Positions 44,154 to 52,218 of a stretch of DNA of 64,000 nt are shown here, one piece after another. Location: the NCBI RefSeq assembly GCF_001427285.1, contig NZ_LMFV01000056.1, positions 105,284-169,283 of the forward strand, written 5' to 3'. Source of the DNA: Mesorhizobium sp. Root552. GTDB lineage: Bacteria; Pseudomonadota; Alphaproteobacteria; Rhizobiales; Rhizobiaceae. The stretch's first letter is position 1. Every line of letters begins with the position of its first letter. The translations under genes were made by a program, and so were the position numbers. The notes under the pieces were generated by a model. The model did no database searches and was not told the DNA's origin. It saw nothing but the letters and a program-made list of their open reading frames with translations.

Positions 44154-44987
44154 TTACTGGTTGCAGGTTTTCTGCGGCGCGGGATCGAAAAGCGACAGGT
44201 TGACCAGCTTGCCGGTCATTGAGAAATCCCCGTAGTCCATCATCAGGTCGCGCGTCAGGCCGTTTTCGTGCAGCTTGAAGCTAATGCGGTACTGCGGCAT
44301 CTCCTCGCCGCCGTCCTTTTCGGATTCGTCGAAATAGGCGATGTCGACCGGCCAATACTTGTCGCCGCCAAGCTTGGCGAGTGCCGGAAGCTCCGGGTCG
44401 TCCTTGCCTGCCACCTCGGGCTTGCCCACGACCACAGTTGTGGTCATTACCTTGTCGGCGTCTTCGGAGCCGTCGAAAAGGCTGGTTTCATAGAAGTTTT
44501 CGCCCTTCTCGGCCTTGTCGATCAATTCTACCAGATGCTGCGTGGGAAACTGCGTTGCCGAAAGTTCAACCGTATTGCGCTGGGGCTTGTCCAGTTCAAC
44601 CTTCAGTCCGCCGGCTTCCTTATGCGCGGTGCCCTTGACCTCCTTGTCGAGATCCTGGTCGACGAAGGATTTGGTGACAAACGAGAAGGTCTTGCCTTCT
44701 GCATCCTCGAACGTCGTCGTCTGCTGGTCGGTCAGCCTTGTGCTGTCGTTGGCCGCGATCTGGGTCACGAAGCGGAACTTTACCGTGTAGCCGTCGCAGG
44801 GCGAGCCGTTGAACTCATAGACCATGCGGCCGGAAATCCCGGTGATGCCGGAGCGGTCGGAAGCCTTCTCGAGCGACAGATCGTAGACCGCGCGATGCGG
44901 TTGCAGCACCGGCACCGCTATTGCGGGCGCGGTGGACAAGATGATCGGCAGCAGCACGGCAGTGTATGCAAGGCGCGTTGCGCGCAT
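44154..44987 (-). CDS. eipB: Cell-envelope integrity protein EipB (DUF1849)
   Basis: A 277-residue periplasmic protein. In Brucella EipB is a secreted spiral beta-barrel required for envelope integrity and stress resistance. Here the signal peptide is at 1-24 (AVLLPIILSTAPAIA). The mature part starts with HRAVYDLSL and GISGRMVYEFNGSPCDGYTV, matching the family. The two mature cysteines, one near residue 63 (SPCDGY) and one in the last four residues (KTCNQ), correspond to the conserved disulfide. Its neighbour is DUF4031. Assignment rests on family motifs; function by homology. Confidence 0.92.
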   Translation of the reverse strand: MRATRLAYTAVLLPIILSTAPAIAVPVLQPHRAVYDLSLEKASDRSGITGISGRMVYEFNGSPCDGYTVKFRFVTQIAANDSTRLTDQQTTTFEDAEGKTFSFVTKSFVDQDLDKEVKGTAHKEAGGLKVELDKPQRNTVELSATQFPTQHLVELIDKAEKGENFYETSLFDGSEDADKVMTTTVVVGKPEVAGKDDPELPALAKLGGDKYWPVDIAYFDESEKDGGEEMPQYRISFKLHENGLTRDLMMDYGDFSMTGKLVNLSLFDPAPQKTCNQ

Positions 44988-45125
44988 ATAGAAGCTCCGA
45001 TCGTGGCCGCTGAGGCAGGCCGTATGTAAGAGTGGTCCAGCTTAAAAAAAGTCGTGGCGGAAGCGAGGCAAAAATAGCAATTTCAGCCCGTCCCTCACAG
45101 CGATATCAAGCAATAAGGAATTACC

Positions 45126-45590
45126 ATGGGCGAAACAATCGAAAAGCGGCTTAGCGATATGGGCGTTACACTGCCTGCGGCAGCCGCACCTGCTGCCAAC
45201 TATGTTCCATTCGTGAGGAGCGGCAATCTGTTGTTTCCGTCCGGGCAGTTGCCGATGAAGGATGGCAAGCTCGCGGTGACCGGCCTGCTCGGACGCGATC
45301 TCGATGTCGCCGCCGGGAAAGAGGCCGCAAGGCTTTGCGCGATCAACATCCTCGCCCAGGCAAAAGCTGCGCTCGGCGATCTGGAGAAGATTCGGCGGTT
45401 GGTGAAGATCAATATCTATGTGGCGTCTTCGCCCGACTTCACCGAACAGCATCTGGTCGGCAATGGCGCATCCGATTTCTTCGCCGAAGTCCTCGGTGAA
45501 CGCGGCAAGCATGCGCGGGTGGCCGTCGGCATGGCCGCGCTGCCGCTCAACGCTGCAGTCGAAATCGAATCCATCCTCGAAGTCGATTGA
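45126..45590 (+). CDS. Rid/YjgF-family protein lacking the catalytic arginine
   Basis: A 154-residue chorismate-mutase-like-fold protein, longer than RidA (about 128). Family features are YVPFVRSGNLLFPSGQLP near 28-45 and CAINILAQAKAALGDLEKI near 77-95. The position of the RidA arginine (VARLP in RidA) is alanine here: GMAALP, Ala138. True RidA uses that arginine to hydrolyse 2-aminoacrylate imines, so this protein belongs to another Rid subgroup and probably does something else. It is followed after 11 bases by a phosphodiesterase gene on the same strand. Confidence 0.88.
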   Translation: MGETIEKRLSDMGVTLPAAAAPAANYVPFVRSGNLLFPSGQLPMKDGKLAVTGLLGRDLDVAAGKEAARLCAINILAQAKAALGDLEKIRRLVKINIYVASSPDFTEQHLVGNGASDFFAEVLGERGKHARVAVGMAALPLNAAVEIESILEVD

Positions 45591-45601
45591 GCATCCCGAC
45601 T

Positions 45602-46327
45602 ATGAGCAATCTCTCCTGGCTGACCGCGAGGCCGATCGCGCATCGCGGTTTTCATGACCTCAACGCAACGCGTTGGGAAAACACGCTGTCAGCATTCGCG
45701 GCGGCAGCTGATCGCGGCTACGCGATCGAGTGCGACGTGCACCTGTCAGCAGACGGCGTTCCGGTCGTCATCCACGATGGCGACCTGAAAAGGCTGACCG
45801 GGCAAGACGGTTTTGTTTGGCAGCGCACGTCAGCGGAGATTGCTGCGCTCAGGGTCGGCGGAACCCAGGACCATCCGCCGACGCTCAGGGAATTGCTCAA
45901 GCTGGTCGATGGCCGGGTGCCGCTGGTCATCGAGGTTAAAGGTACGCCCGGCCGCGACGAAGGTCTCGTCGCGGCTGTCGGCCGTCATTTGAAGAACTAT
46001 GACGGCAAGGCCGCGATCATGTCGTTCGATCATTGGCTGATCCGCGACTTTTCAAAAGACGCGCCCGGCGTCCCCGGAGGACTCACCGCATACGGTACGC
46101 GCGACCACGAAATTGAAGCTCACTTCACCATGCTGGCGCACGACATCGCTTTCACGTCCTATGCCGCAGGAGACCTGCCGAACCGCTTCGTCAGCTTCGT
46201 GCGCAAGAAGCTCGGAATGCCCGTGATCACTTGGACGGTGCGTGATCAGCCGGCAGTGGATTTGACCTTCAAATATGCCGACCAGATGACTTTCGAGGGT
46301 TTCGAGCCGAGCAGCGCCGTGGCCTGA
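45602..46327 (+). CDS. Glycerophosphodiester phosphodiesterase
   Basis: A 241-residue TIM-barrel GDPD enzyme hydrolysing glycerophosphodiesters to glycerol 3-phosphate and alcohol. ATG 45602 is chosen over an in-frame TTG at 45587. The active-site pieces are IAHRGFHD (catalytic His and Arg), RWENTLSAF (metal-binding Glu), IECDVHLS and VVIHDGDLKRLTG (second His). The lack of a signal peptide points to a cytosolic UgpQ-like enzyme. It is probably co-transcribed with the Rid-family gene. Confidence 0.93.
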   Translation: MSNLSWLTARPIAHRGFHDLNATRWENTLSAFAAAADRGYAIECDVHLSADGVPVVIHDGDLKRLTGQDGFVWQRTSAEIAALRVGGTQDHPPTLRELLKLVDGRVPLVIEVKGTPGRDEGLVAAVGRHLKNYDGKAAIMSFDHWLIRDFSKDAPGVPGGLTAYGTRDHEIEAHFTMLAHDIAFTSYAAGDLPNRFVSFVRKKLGMPVITWTVRDQPAVDLTFKYADQMTFEGFEPSSAVA

Positions 46328-46377
46328 ACCGGCCTTGCGCCAGGCCCCTTGCGCCAGTGCGGGCATGTCATAAGTAA

Positions 46378-47622
46378 ATGGCCATGGATCAAGGCGACAA
46401 CGAAGTGGAAACGGGCGCGGCAGACTATGCCGTGCGCGTCGCCACGAGCATTGGTGCGTTCACAGCCGAGGAGTGGAGTAGGCTTCACGGCACGACCAGA
46501 GAGTCGGAAAACGGCTATAACCCGTTCCTTTCATTCGCTTTCTTGAGTTCGCTTGAGGAGTCCGGCTGTGCTACGCCGCGCAATGGATGGCAAGGAAATC
46601 ACCTGCGGCTCGAGACTACGGACGGCGCGCTTTTAGGTGCCGTTCCTTGCTATTTGAAATCGCACAGCCAGGGTGAATACGTCTTCGATCACGGTTGGGC
46701 CGACGCTTTCGAGCGCGCTGGCGGGCAATATTATCCGAAGTTGCAATGCTCAGTCCCGTTTACGCCCGTGACCGGCCCTCGCCTGCTGGTCGAAGCCAGG
46801 GAAAACAACGATGCCATCAAGGCGGGACTGGCAGCAGCCCTCAAGGCGGTAACCGAAAAATACGGCGTGTCGTCAGCTCATCTCACCTTCCTGCAACAGG
46901 ACGACCTCGAGGTGCTGCGCGCTGCCGGCTTCCTCCACCGCACCGACCAGCAATTCCATTTCTTCAACGAAGGCTTTTCGTCCTACGACGACTTTCTCGG
47001 CACGCTTGCCTCGCGCAAGCGCAAGGCGCTGAAGAAGGAGCGGCGCGAGGCGCTTTCCTCTGACATTTCAATCGAGTGGCTGACCGGAAAAGACATCACC
47101 GAGCGGGCCTGGGATGACTTCTACGCATTCTACATGGATACGGGCGGCCGCAAATGGGGGCGTCCCTATCTCAACCGCACCTTCTTTTCCCTGGTTGGCG
47201 AGCGTATGGCCGACGACATCCTGCTCGTCATGGCCAAGCGCAATGGGCGCTACATTGCAGGCGCAATCAACTTCATCGGCTCGGACACGCTTTACGGACG
47301 CAACTGGGGCTGCATCGAAGACCACCCCTTCCTGCATTTCGAGGTCTGCTACCATCAGGCCATCGATTTTGCGATTGAGCGAAAGCTGAAAGTCGTCGAG
47401 GCCGGAGCGCAAGGCGAACACAAGCTGGCGCGGGGCTACCGGCCTGTAACGACGCATTCGGCCCACTACATCGCTCATCCGGGTCTCAGGCGCGCAATCG
47501 CCGACTATCTCGAGCGCGAGCGGCGCGAAGTGGCCATGACCAGCGACTACCTCGAAGACCACACGCCCTTTCGCAAGGGCGAATTGCCGCTCAATGAACG
47601 AGCGTCTTCGAAAACAGATTGA
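46378..47622 (+). CDS. FemAB-related GNAT-like protein (DUF482)
   Basis: A 414-residue protein with two GNAT-like lobes. Recognisable segments are NPFLSFAFLSSLEESG, LLGAVPCYLKSHSQGEYVFDHGWADAFERAGG, the basic stretch ASRKRKALKKERRE, TGGRKWGRPYLNRTFF and the C-terminal EAGAQGEHKLARGYRP. These are the hallmarks of the DUF482 'peptidogalycan biosynthesis/recognition' family, related to the FemXAB aminoacyl-tRNA transferases. The actual acceptor is unknown. A second ATG lies two codons in (46384). Its 3' end overlaps the convergent SMR gene by 32 bases. Confidence 0.88.
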   Translation: MAMDQGDNEVETGAADYAVRVATSIGAFTAEEWSRLHGTTRESENGYNPFLSFAFLSSLEESGCATPRNGWQGNHLRLETTDGALLGAVPCYLKSHSQGEYVFDHGWADAFERAGGQYYPKLQCSVPFTPVTGPRLLVEARENNDAIKAGLAAALKAVTEKYGVSSAHLTFLQQDDLEVLRAAGFLHRTDQQFHFFNEGFSSYDDFLGTLASRKRKALKKERREALSSDISIEWLTGKDITERAWDDFYAFYMDTGGRKWGRPYLNRTFFSLVGERMADDILLVMAKRNGRYIAGAINFIGSDTLYGRNWGCIEDHPFLHFEVCYHQAIDFAIERKLKVVEAGAQGEHKLARGYRPVTTHSAHYIAHPGLRRAIADYLERERREVAMTSDYLEDHTPFRKGELPLNERASSKTD

Positions 47623-47929
47623 TGACCATGACGCCTGCCATGATCAGGCCCATGCCGATCAACGCCGGCGCATCGAGCGCCTGGCGAAACCACAGCCAGC
47701 CGATGGCGGTGATCAGGATGATGCCCGCGCCGCACCATACGGCATAGACGACGCCGACCGGCATGGTGCGCAACGGCAGCGACAGGAAATAAAACGCAAA
47801 CGCATAGCCGGCGACCGCGACAAGCGACGGCACCAGCCGGGTAAAGCCCTGCGTCTCCTTCAAGGCGGTTGTCGCGACAACCTCGAACATGATCGCAACC
47901 AGCAGGTAGATATAGTTCCAGAGTATCAC
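47591..47929 (-). CDS. EmrE-type small multidrug resistance efflux protein
   Basis: A 112-residue four-helix proton antiporter. The essential glutamate in helix 1 is Glu16 in VAIMFEVVATTALK. Other EmrE-like features are GFTRLVPSL, MPVGVVYAVWCGAGI (the GxG-type helix 3 and Trp63 equivalent) and the C-terminal INLFSKTLVH. Similarity to E. coli EmrE runs the full length, so quaternary cations are plausible substrates. Guanidinium exporters of the same family cannot be excluded by eye. Confidence 0.93.
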   Translation of the reverse strand: MILWNYIYLLVAIMFEVVATTALKETQGFTRLVPSLVAVAGYAFAFYFLSLPLRTMPVGVVYAVWCGAGIILITAIGWLWFRQALDAPALIGMGLIMAGVMVINLFSKTLVH

Positions 47930-48000
47930 GGCTGACCCCTTGATTCGCGCGCTTGCGCAAGACGATTATGCCTACCCAAAGACACGGTGAGAGACAAACA

Positions 48001-48423
48001 ATGGCCTATGACAACAACAACATCTTCGCCAGGATCCTGCGCGGCGAACTGCCCTCACACCGCGTCTACGAAGACAACGACACCGTGGCTTTCATGGATG
48101 TGATGCCGCAGGCGACCGGCCATACGCTGGTGTTGCCGAAGGCTCCTTCGCGCAACCTTCTCGACGCCGATCCGGCCGTGTTTGCCTCGTTGTTTGCCAC
48201 CGTCCAGAAAGTCGCAAGCGCTGCGAAAGAGGCTTTCGATGCCGATGGCGTGCTGGTCTCGCAGTTCAACGAGGCAGCTGCCGGCCAATCGGTCTACCAC
48301 CTCCATGTACACATCATTCCCTGCTTCGAGGGTGTGCCGTTGAAGCCTCATACCGGTGAGATGGAAAAGCCGGAGGTTTTGGTGGCGAATGCCGAGAAGC
48401 TTCGCGCTGCGCTGCAGCGATAA
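48001..48423 (+). CDS. HIT-family nucleotide hydrolase
   Basis: A 140-residue histidine-triad protein from ATG 48001 (MAYDNNNIFARILRGELP). The triad H-x-H-x-H is in SVYHLHVHIIPCFEG. The N-terminal half has VYEDNDTVAFMDVMPQATGHTLVLPK, typical of Hint/HinT proteins that hydrolyse adenosine phosphoramidates. An upstream in-frame ATG at 47953 would add 16 residues without conservation. A bidirectional terminator follows. Confidence 0.94.
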   Translation: MAYDNNNIFARILRGELPSHRVYEDNDTVAFMDVMPQATGHTLVLPKAPSRNLLDADPAVFASLFATVQKVASAAKEAFDADGVLVSQFNEAAAGQSVYHLHVHIIPCFEGVPLKPHTGEMEKPEVLVANAEKLRAALQR

Positions 48424-48521
48424 GTTTGGCGCATATTGACGTCAGCGAGCGCCAGTTCGCTGACGCGACGACCGGGCTTCCCGCCACGCAAGCATTCGAG
48501 AAGCCCTGCGAATAGCCAAAG

Positions 48522-48547
48522 AAAAAGCCCCGTTTCCGGGGCTTTTT
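48522..48547. terminator. Bidirectional terminator between the HIT gene and clpA
   Basis: Stem AAAAAGCCCCG / CGGGGCTTTTT with loop TTTC, with A and T runs built into the stem on both sides. It lies between the 3' ends of two convergent genes and can stop transcription from either side. Confidence 0.93.
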
Positions 48548-48565
48548 CGTTACCTGGCGCGGTTG

Positions 48566-51025
48566 TCAGCTTTTGCGCGGCAATTGCGGCACGAGGCTGC
48601 GCTTGCCGCCGTCCTTGGCCTTCGGTGTCGGCTTTTGTGCCGCTGCCTTCTTGGCAGCCGCCTTTTTCGCCGGCGCCTTGCGTGGCTTCGCCGTTTCTTC
48701 CGGTTCCTTCTTCGGCTTGATCTTGGCCTCGTCGGCAACCGATTCCAGCTTGAGGCCGGTTTCGCCGGTGTCCTTCTTCTCGACCGTCACCTTGACGATG
48801 CCGCCCTTCTTCAACTTGCCGAACAGAACCTCTTCGGCGAGCGGCTTCTTGATGTACTCCTGGATGACGCGGCCCAGCGGACGCGCGCCCATGCGCTCGT
48901 CGTAGCCCTTGTCGGCCAGCCAGGCGATGGCTTCCGGCGCGAGGTCGAAGGTGACGCCGCGCTCGGACAACTGCGCCTCGAGCTGCATGACGAACTTCTG
49001 CACCACCTGATGGATGACCGGCACCGGCAGCGAGCCGAACGGGATGATCGCATCGAGACGGTTGCGGAACTCCGGCGTGAACAGGCGGTTGATCGCCTCG
49101 ACGTCGTCGCCTTCGCGCTTGGTCGAACCGAAGCCGATCGCCGCACGCTGGGCATCGGATGCACCGGCATTGGTGGTCATGATCAGGATCACGTTGCGGA
49201 AATCGATCTGCTTGCCGTTGTGATCCGTCAGCTTGCCGTGATCCATGACCTGCAACAGGATGTTGAACAGGTCCGGATGCGCCTTCTCCACCTCGTCGAG
49301 CAGCAGCACGCAATGCGGATGCTGGTCGACGCCGTCGGTCAAAAGGCCGCCCTGGTCGAAGCCGACATAGCCGGGAGGTGCGCCGATCAGCCGCGAGACG
49401 GTGTGGCGTTCCATGTATTCCGACATGTCGAAGCGGATCAGTTCGACACCGAGCGACGCCGCCAGCTGCCGCGCAACCTCGGTCTTGCCGACGCCCGTCG
49501 GGCCGGAGAACAGGTAGGAGCCGATCGGCTTTTCCGGTTCACGCAAGCCCGCTCGCGCCAGCTTGATCGCCGACGTCAGCGCCGTGATGGCCGTATCCTG
49601 GCCGTACACAACCCGCTTAAGCTCAGTCTCCAGACCGGCCAGAACCTTCTCGTCGTCGGCCGAAACCGTCTTCGGCGGAATGCGGGCCATCGTGGCGATG
49701 GTCGCCTCGATCTCCTTGATGCCGATGGTCTTCTTGCGCTTGCCTTCCGGCACCAGCATCTGCGAAGCGCCCGTCTCGTCGATCACGTCGATCGCCTTGT
49801 CCGGCAGCTTGCGGTCGTTGATGTAACGCGCCGAAAGCTCGACCGAAGCCTTGATCGCCTCGGCGGTGTACTTGACCTTGTGGAAGTCCTCGAAATAGGG
49901 CTTCAGGCCCTTCATGATCTCGATGGCATCCTCGACGGTCGGCTCGTTGACGTCGATCTTCTGGAAGCGGCGCACAAGCGCCCTGTCCTTTTCGAAGAAC
50001 TGCCGGAACTCCTTGTAAGTCGTTGAACCAATGCAACGAATCGCACCAGACGACAGCGCCGGCTTGAGCAGGTTCGAGGCATCCATCGCGCCGCCGGAGG
50101 TCGCGCCGGCGCCAATCACCGTATGAATCTCGTCGATGAACAGCACCGCGCCCGGATACTCCTCGAGTTCCTTGACGACCTGCTTCAAGCGTTCTTCAAA
50201 ATCGCCGCGGTAGCGGGTGCCTGCAAGCAGCGTGCCCATGTCGAGTGCGAAGATCGTGGCATCCGCCAGCACTTCCGGCACATCGCCTTCGACAATGCGC
50301 TTGGCCAGGCCCTCGGCAATCGCCGTCTTGCCGACGCCCGGATCGCCCACGTAAAGCGGGTTGTTCTTGGAGCGGCGGCACAGAACCTGGATGGTGCGGT
50401 TGATCTCGGAGGCGCGCCCGATCAGCGGATCGATCTTGCCGGCGCGGGCCTTGGTGTTGAGATTGACGCAATAGGCGGTCAGCGCGTCCTGCTGCTTCTT
50501 CTTGCCGCCATCTTCCTGCTGGTCGCCGTTCACGCCGGACTGCTCGTCCTCGGCGCCCCGCGGCGGCCGGCTTTCGGACGAACCGGGGCGCTTGGCGATG
50601 CCATGCGAGATGTAGTTGACCGCGTCGTAGCGCGTCATCTGCTGTTCCTGCAGGAAATAGGCGGCGTGGCTTTCGCGCTCGGCGAAGATCGCCACCAGGA
50701 CGTTTGCGCCCGATACCTCCTCGCGCCCGGACGACTGGACGTGGATCACCGCGCGCTGGATAACGCGCTGGAAGCCTGCCGTCGGCTTCGAATCCTCATC
50801 GTAGCCGGTGACCAGATTGTCCAGTTCGGTATCGATATAAGTCAGCACAGTCTGCTTCAGGTCATCGAGATCGACGTTGCAGGCGCGCATAACGGCTGCC
50901 GCCTCGGCGTCGTCGATGAGCGCCAGAAGCAGGTGTTCAAGAGTTGCATATTCATGGTGGCGCTCGTTGGCGAGCGTCAGTGCCTGGTGAAGTGCCTTTT
51001 CCAAGCCTTGGGAGAAAGCCGGCAT
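48566..51025 (-). CDS. clpA: ATP-dependent Clp protease ATP-binding subunit ClpA
   Basis: AAA+ unfoldase that feeds ClpP. The 819-residue protein has the N-terminal ClpS-binding double repeat (1-150), the first ATPase (Walker [10 protein letters not shown] near 215), the second ATPase (GPTGVGKTE near 505) and the ClpP-binding IGF/L loop region ([11 protein letters not shown] near 628). The last 56 or so residues (764-819) form a Lys/Ala/Pro-rich tail absent from E. coli ClpA. It lies six bases after clpS on the same strand, the usual adaptor-unfoldase pair. Confidence 0.97.
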   Translation of the reverse strand: MPAFSQGLEKALHQALTLANERHHEYATLEHLLLALIDDAEAAAVMRACNVDLDDLKQTVLTYIDTELDNLVTGYDEDSKPTAGFQRVIQRAVIHVQSSGREEVSGANVLVAIFAERESHAAYFLQEQQMTRYDAVNYISHGIAKRPGSSESRPPRGAEDEQSGVNGDQQEDGGKKKQQDALTAYCVNLNTKARAGKIDPLIGRASEINRTIQVLCRRSKNNPLYVGDPGVGKTAIAEGLAKRIVEGDVPEVLADATIFALDMGTLLAGTRYRGDFEERLKQVVKELEEYPGAVLFIDEIHTVIGAGATSGGAMDASNLLKPALSSGAIRCIGSTTYKEFRQFFEKDRALVRRFQKIDVNEPTVEDAIEIMKGLKPYFEDFHKVKYTAEAIKASVELSARYINDRKLPDKAIDVIDETGASQMLVPEGKRKKTIGIKEIEATIATMARIPPKTVSADDEKVLAGLETELKRVVYGQDTAITALTSAIKLARAGLREPEKPIGSYLFSGPTGVGKTEVARQLAASLGVELIRFDMSEYMERHTVSRLIGAPPGYVGFDQGGLLTDGVDQHPHCVLLLDEVEKAHPDLFNILLQVMDHGKLTDHNGKQIDFRNVILIMTTNAGASDAQRAAIGFGSTKREGDDVEAINRLFTPEFRNRLDAIIPFGSLPVPVIHQVVQKFVMQLEAQLSERGVTFDLAPEAIAWLADKGYDERMGARPLGRVIQEYIKKPLAEEVLFGKLKKGGIVKVTVEKKDTGETGLKLESVADEAKIKPKKEPEETAKPRKAPAKKAAAKKAAAQKPTPKAKDGGKRSLVPQLPRKS

Positions 51026-51031
51026 ATTACC

Positions 51032-51358
51032 TCACTTCTTCTCCATCACGCATTGCAGCGGATGCTGATTCTGTCGGGCGAAATCCATGACCTGAGACAC
51101 TTTGGTCTCGGCCACCTCGAAAGTATAGACCCCACACTCTCCCACTCCGTGATTGTGAACATGGAGCATGATGCGTGTGGCCGCTTCGCGGTCCTTCTGG
51201 AAAAACCGTTCCAGCACGTGAACGACGAATTCCATGGGGGTGTAATCGTCGTTCAGGATAAGGACGCGATAAAGGCTGGGCTTCTTCGTCTTGGTTTTGG
51301 TGCGCGTGATGACTGCCGTTCCGCGACCGGCCCCATTGCCGTCGCTGCCATTTTGCAT
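51032..51358 (-). CDS. clpS: ClpS adaptor protein
   Basis: N-end-rule adaptor that delivers substrates with bulky N-terminal residues to ClpAP. From ATG 51358 it has 108 residues: a disordered glycine/lysine-rich N-terminal arm, then [20 protein letters not shown] (the substrate pocket and core), [13 protein letters not shown] and ALA-type ClpA contact. ATG 51358 has AAGGT nearby; an upstream GTG at 51397 is an alternative. A promoter lies at 51456-51484. Confidence 0.96.
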   Translation of the reverse strand: MQNGSDGNGAGRGTAVITRTKTKTKKPSLYRVLILNDDYTPMEFVVHVLERFFQKDREAATRIMLHVHNHGVGECGVYTFEVAETKVSQVMDFARQNQHPLQCVMEKK

Positions 51359-51455
51359 TCGCGCTACCTTAGTCGTGGCAACCAGACTGCTAGTCACTTA
51401 ACCCTGCCTCTCGTCCAGCCCCCATGCGAAACGACATGTAGGTGTTCCGCATCAG

Positions 51456-51484
51456 ATTTTAAGCCCTTCTGCCTAGCTGACAAT
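51456..51484 (-). promoter_or_regulatory. clpS-clpA promoter
   Basis: On the minus strand ATTGTC (51479-51484), a 17-base spacer and TAAAAT (51456-51461). Initiation near 51449 leaves a leader of about 90 bases before the ATG at 51358. Confidence 0.55.
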
Positions 51485-51552
51485 ACGGCCATGCGGCCAA
51501 TGTTGCCTGAAGTCGCAAAATCCCTAACAGCTTGACTCCACAAAGCATGAAA

Positions 51553-51580
51553 AACCCGGCTGCGCGGACGCAGCCGGGTT
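51553..51580 (-). terminator. Terminator of the phasin gene
   Basis: Perfect 12-bp stem AACCCGGCTGCG / CGCAGCCGGGTT with loop CGGA. Read on the minus strand it ends in TTTTCATG, a short T tract. It lies 44 bases after the phasin stop. Confidence 0.88.
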
Positions 51581-51623
51581 CCGTTGCCGGCAAAAAGCCG
51601 GCATCAACATTTTGTGCGAAGGA

Positions 51624-51956
51624 TTACTTCGCCTTGGCGACGACCGATTCGAACGGCTTGTAGGCGTCCTTGGCCAGCTCGGCGTAAAGGTCGCTGATCT
51701 TGGTGACCTCTGCCACGAACGATTCGTAGGACTGCTTCGCGTAGTCGCTCTGGATTTCGATAACCTTCTCGAACGACTTTGCCGAAAGCAGCTTCTCGAC
51801 TGCGGCGCTGCCTGCCTCGAAGCTCTTCTTCGTATAGTCCGTCGCCTCGACTGCGATTGCCTGCGCGCCCTTGGAGAGCGAGGCGAAGCTCTTGAGGCCG
51901 GAATCCGCGAATTCCTTGCCGTATTTGCTGAAATCTTCGTAGGTCTGTTCGGACAT
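51624..51956 (-). CDS. Phasin family protein
   Basis: A 110-residue helical, charged protein of the phasin_2 type. It opens MSEQTYEDFSKYGKEFADSG and continues with LKSFASLSKGAQAIAVEATDYTKKS (split), FEAGSAAVEKLL and KVIEIQSDYAKQSYESFVAEVTK, a pattern typical of proteins coating polyhydroxybutyrate granules. The genome is therefore likely to make PHB. The gene stands alone, with a strong terminator and an operator-bearing promoter. Confidence 0.92.
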   Translation of the reverse strand: MSEQTYEDFSKYGKEFADSGLKSFASLSKGAQAIAVEATDYTKKSFEAGSAAVEKLLSAKSFEKVIEIQSDYAKQSYESFVAEVTKISDLYAELAKDAYKPFESVVAKAK

Positions 51957-51986
51957 CGATCATGCTCCTGTCGACGATGGGAGAAA

Positions 51987-52031
51987 TTGTGCGATGCCAA
52001 ATATGTATTGTGCGACGCACAAAAAGTCAAC
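51987..52031 (-). promoter_or_regulatory. Phasin promoter with two palindromic operators
   Basis: On the minus strand GTTGAC (52026-52031) is the -35, and ATACAT (52003-52008) lies 17 bases downstream as -10. The spacer is filled by the palindrome TTGTGCG-T-CGCACAA (52008-52022). A second, imperfect copy, TTGTGCGATGC on the plus strand, starts at 51987, centred 21 bases away (two helical turns). The core TGC-N3-GCA fits the TGC/GCA-type sites described for the phasin repressor PhaR. Repression by PhaR is inferred. Confidence 0.7.
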
Positions 52032-52218
52032 GATCCCGACCGCCATCCGCACTGCCGCCTACCCGTAAAACTCGAATAAACATCGTTTCAATGCCGATAA
52101 AAATGGTGAACGCGCCGGTTACCATAAACGGATTGGTAACGGTGCCCCCGTAGTTTGGCAAAAAATGAGGCCGGACCTTTGCCGCCTCGACCGCAACAAA
52201 AATCCAAAGGAAAAAGCA

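Noticed and set aside
50123..51535. 470-codon plus-strand frame opposite clpA and clpS
   Set aside because: Shadow of clpA; both clpS and clpA match their families over full length.
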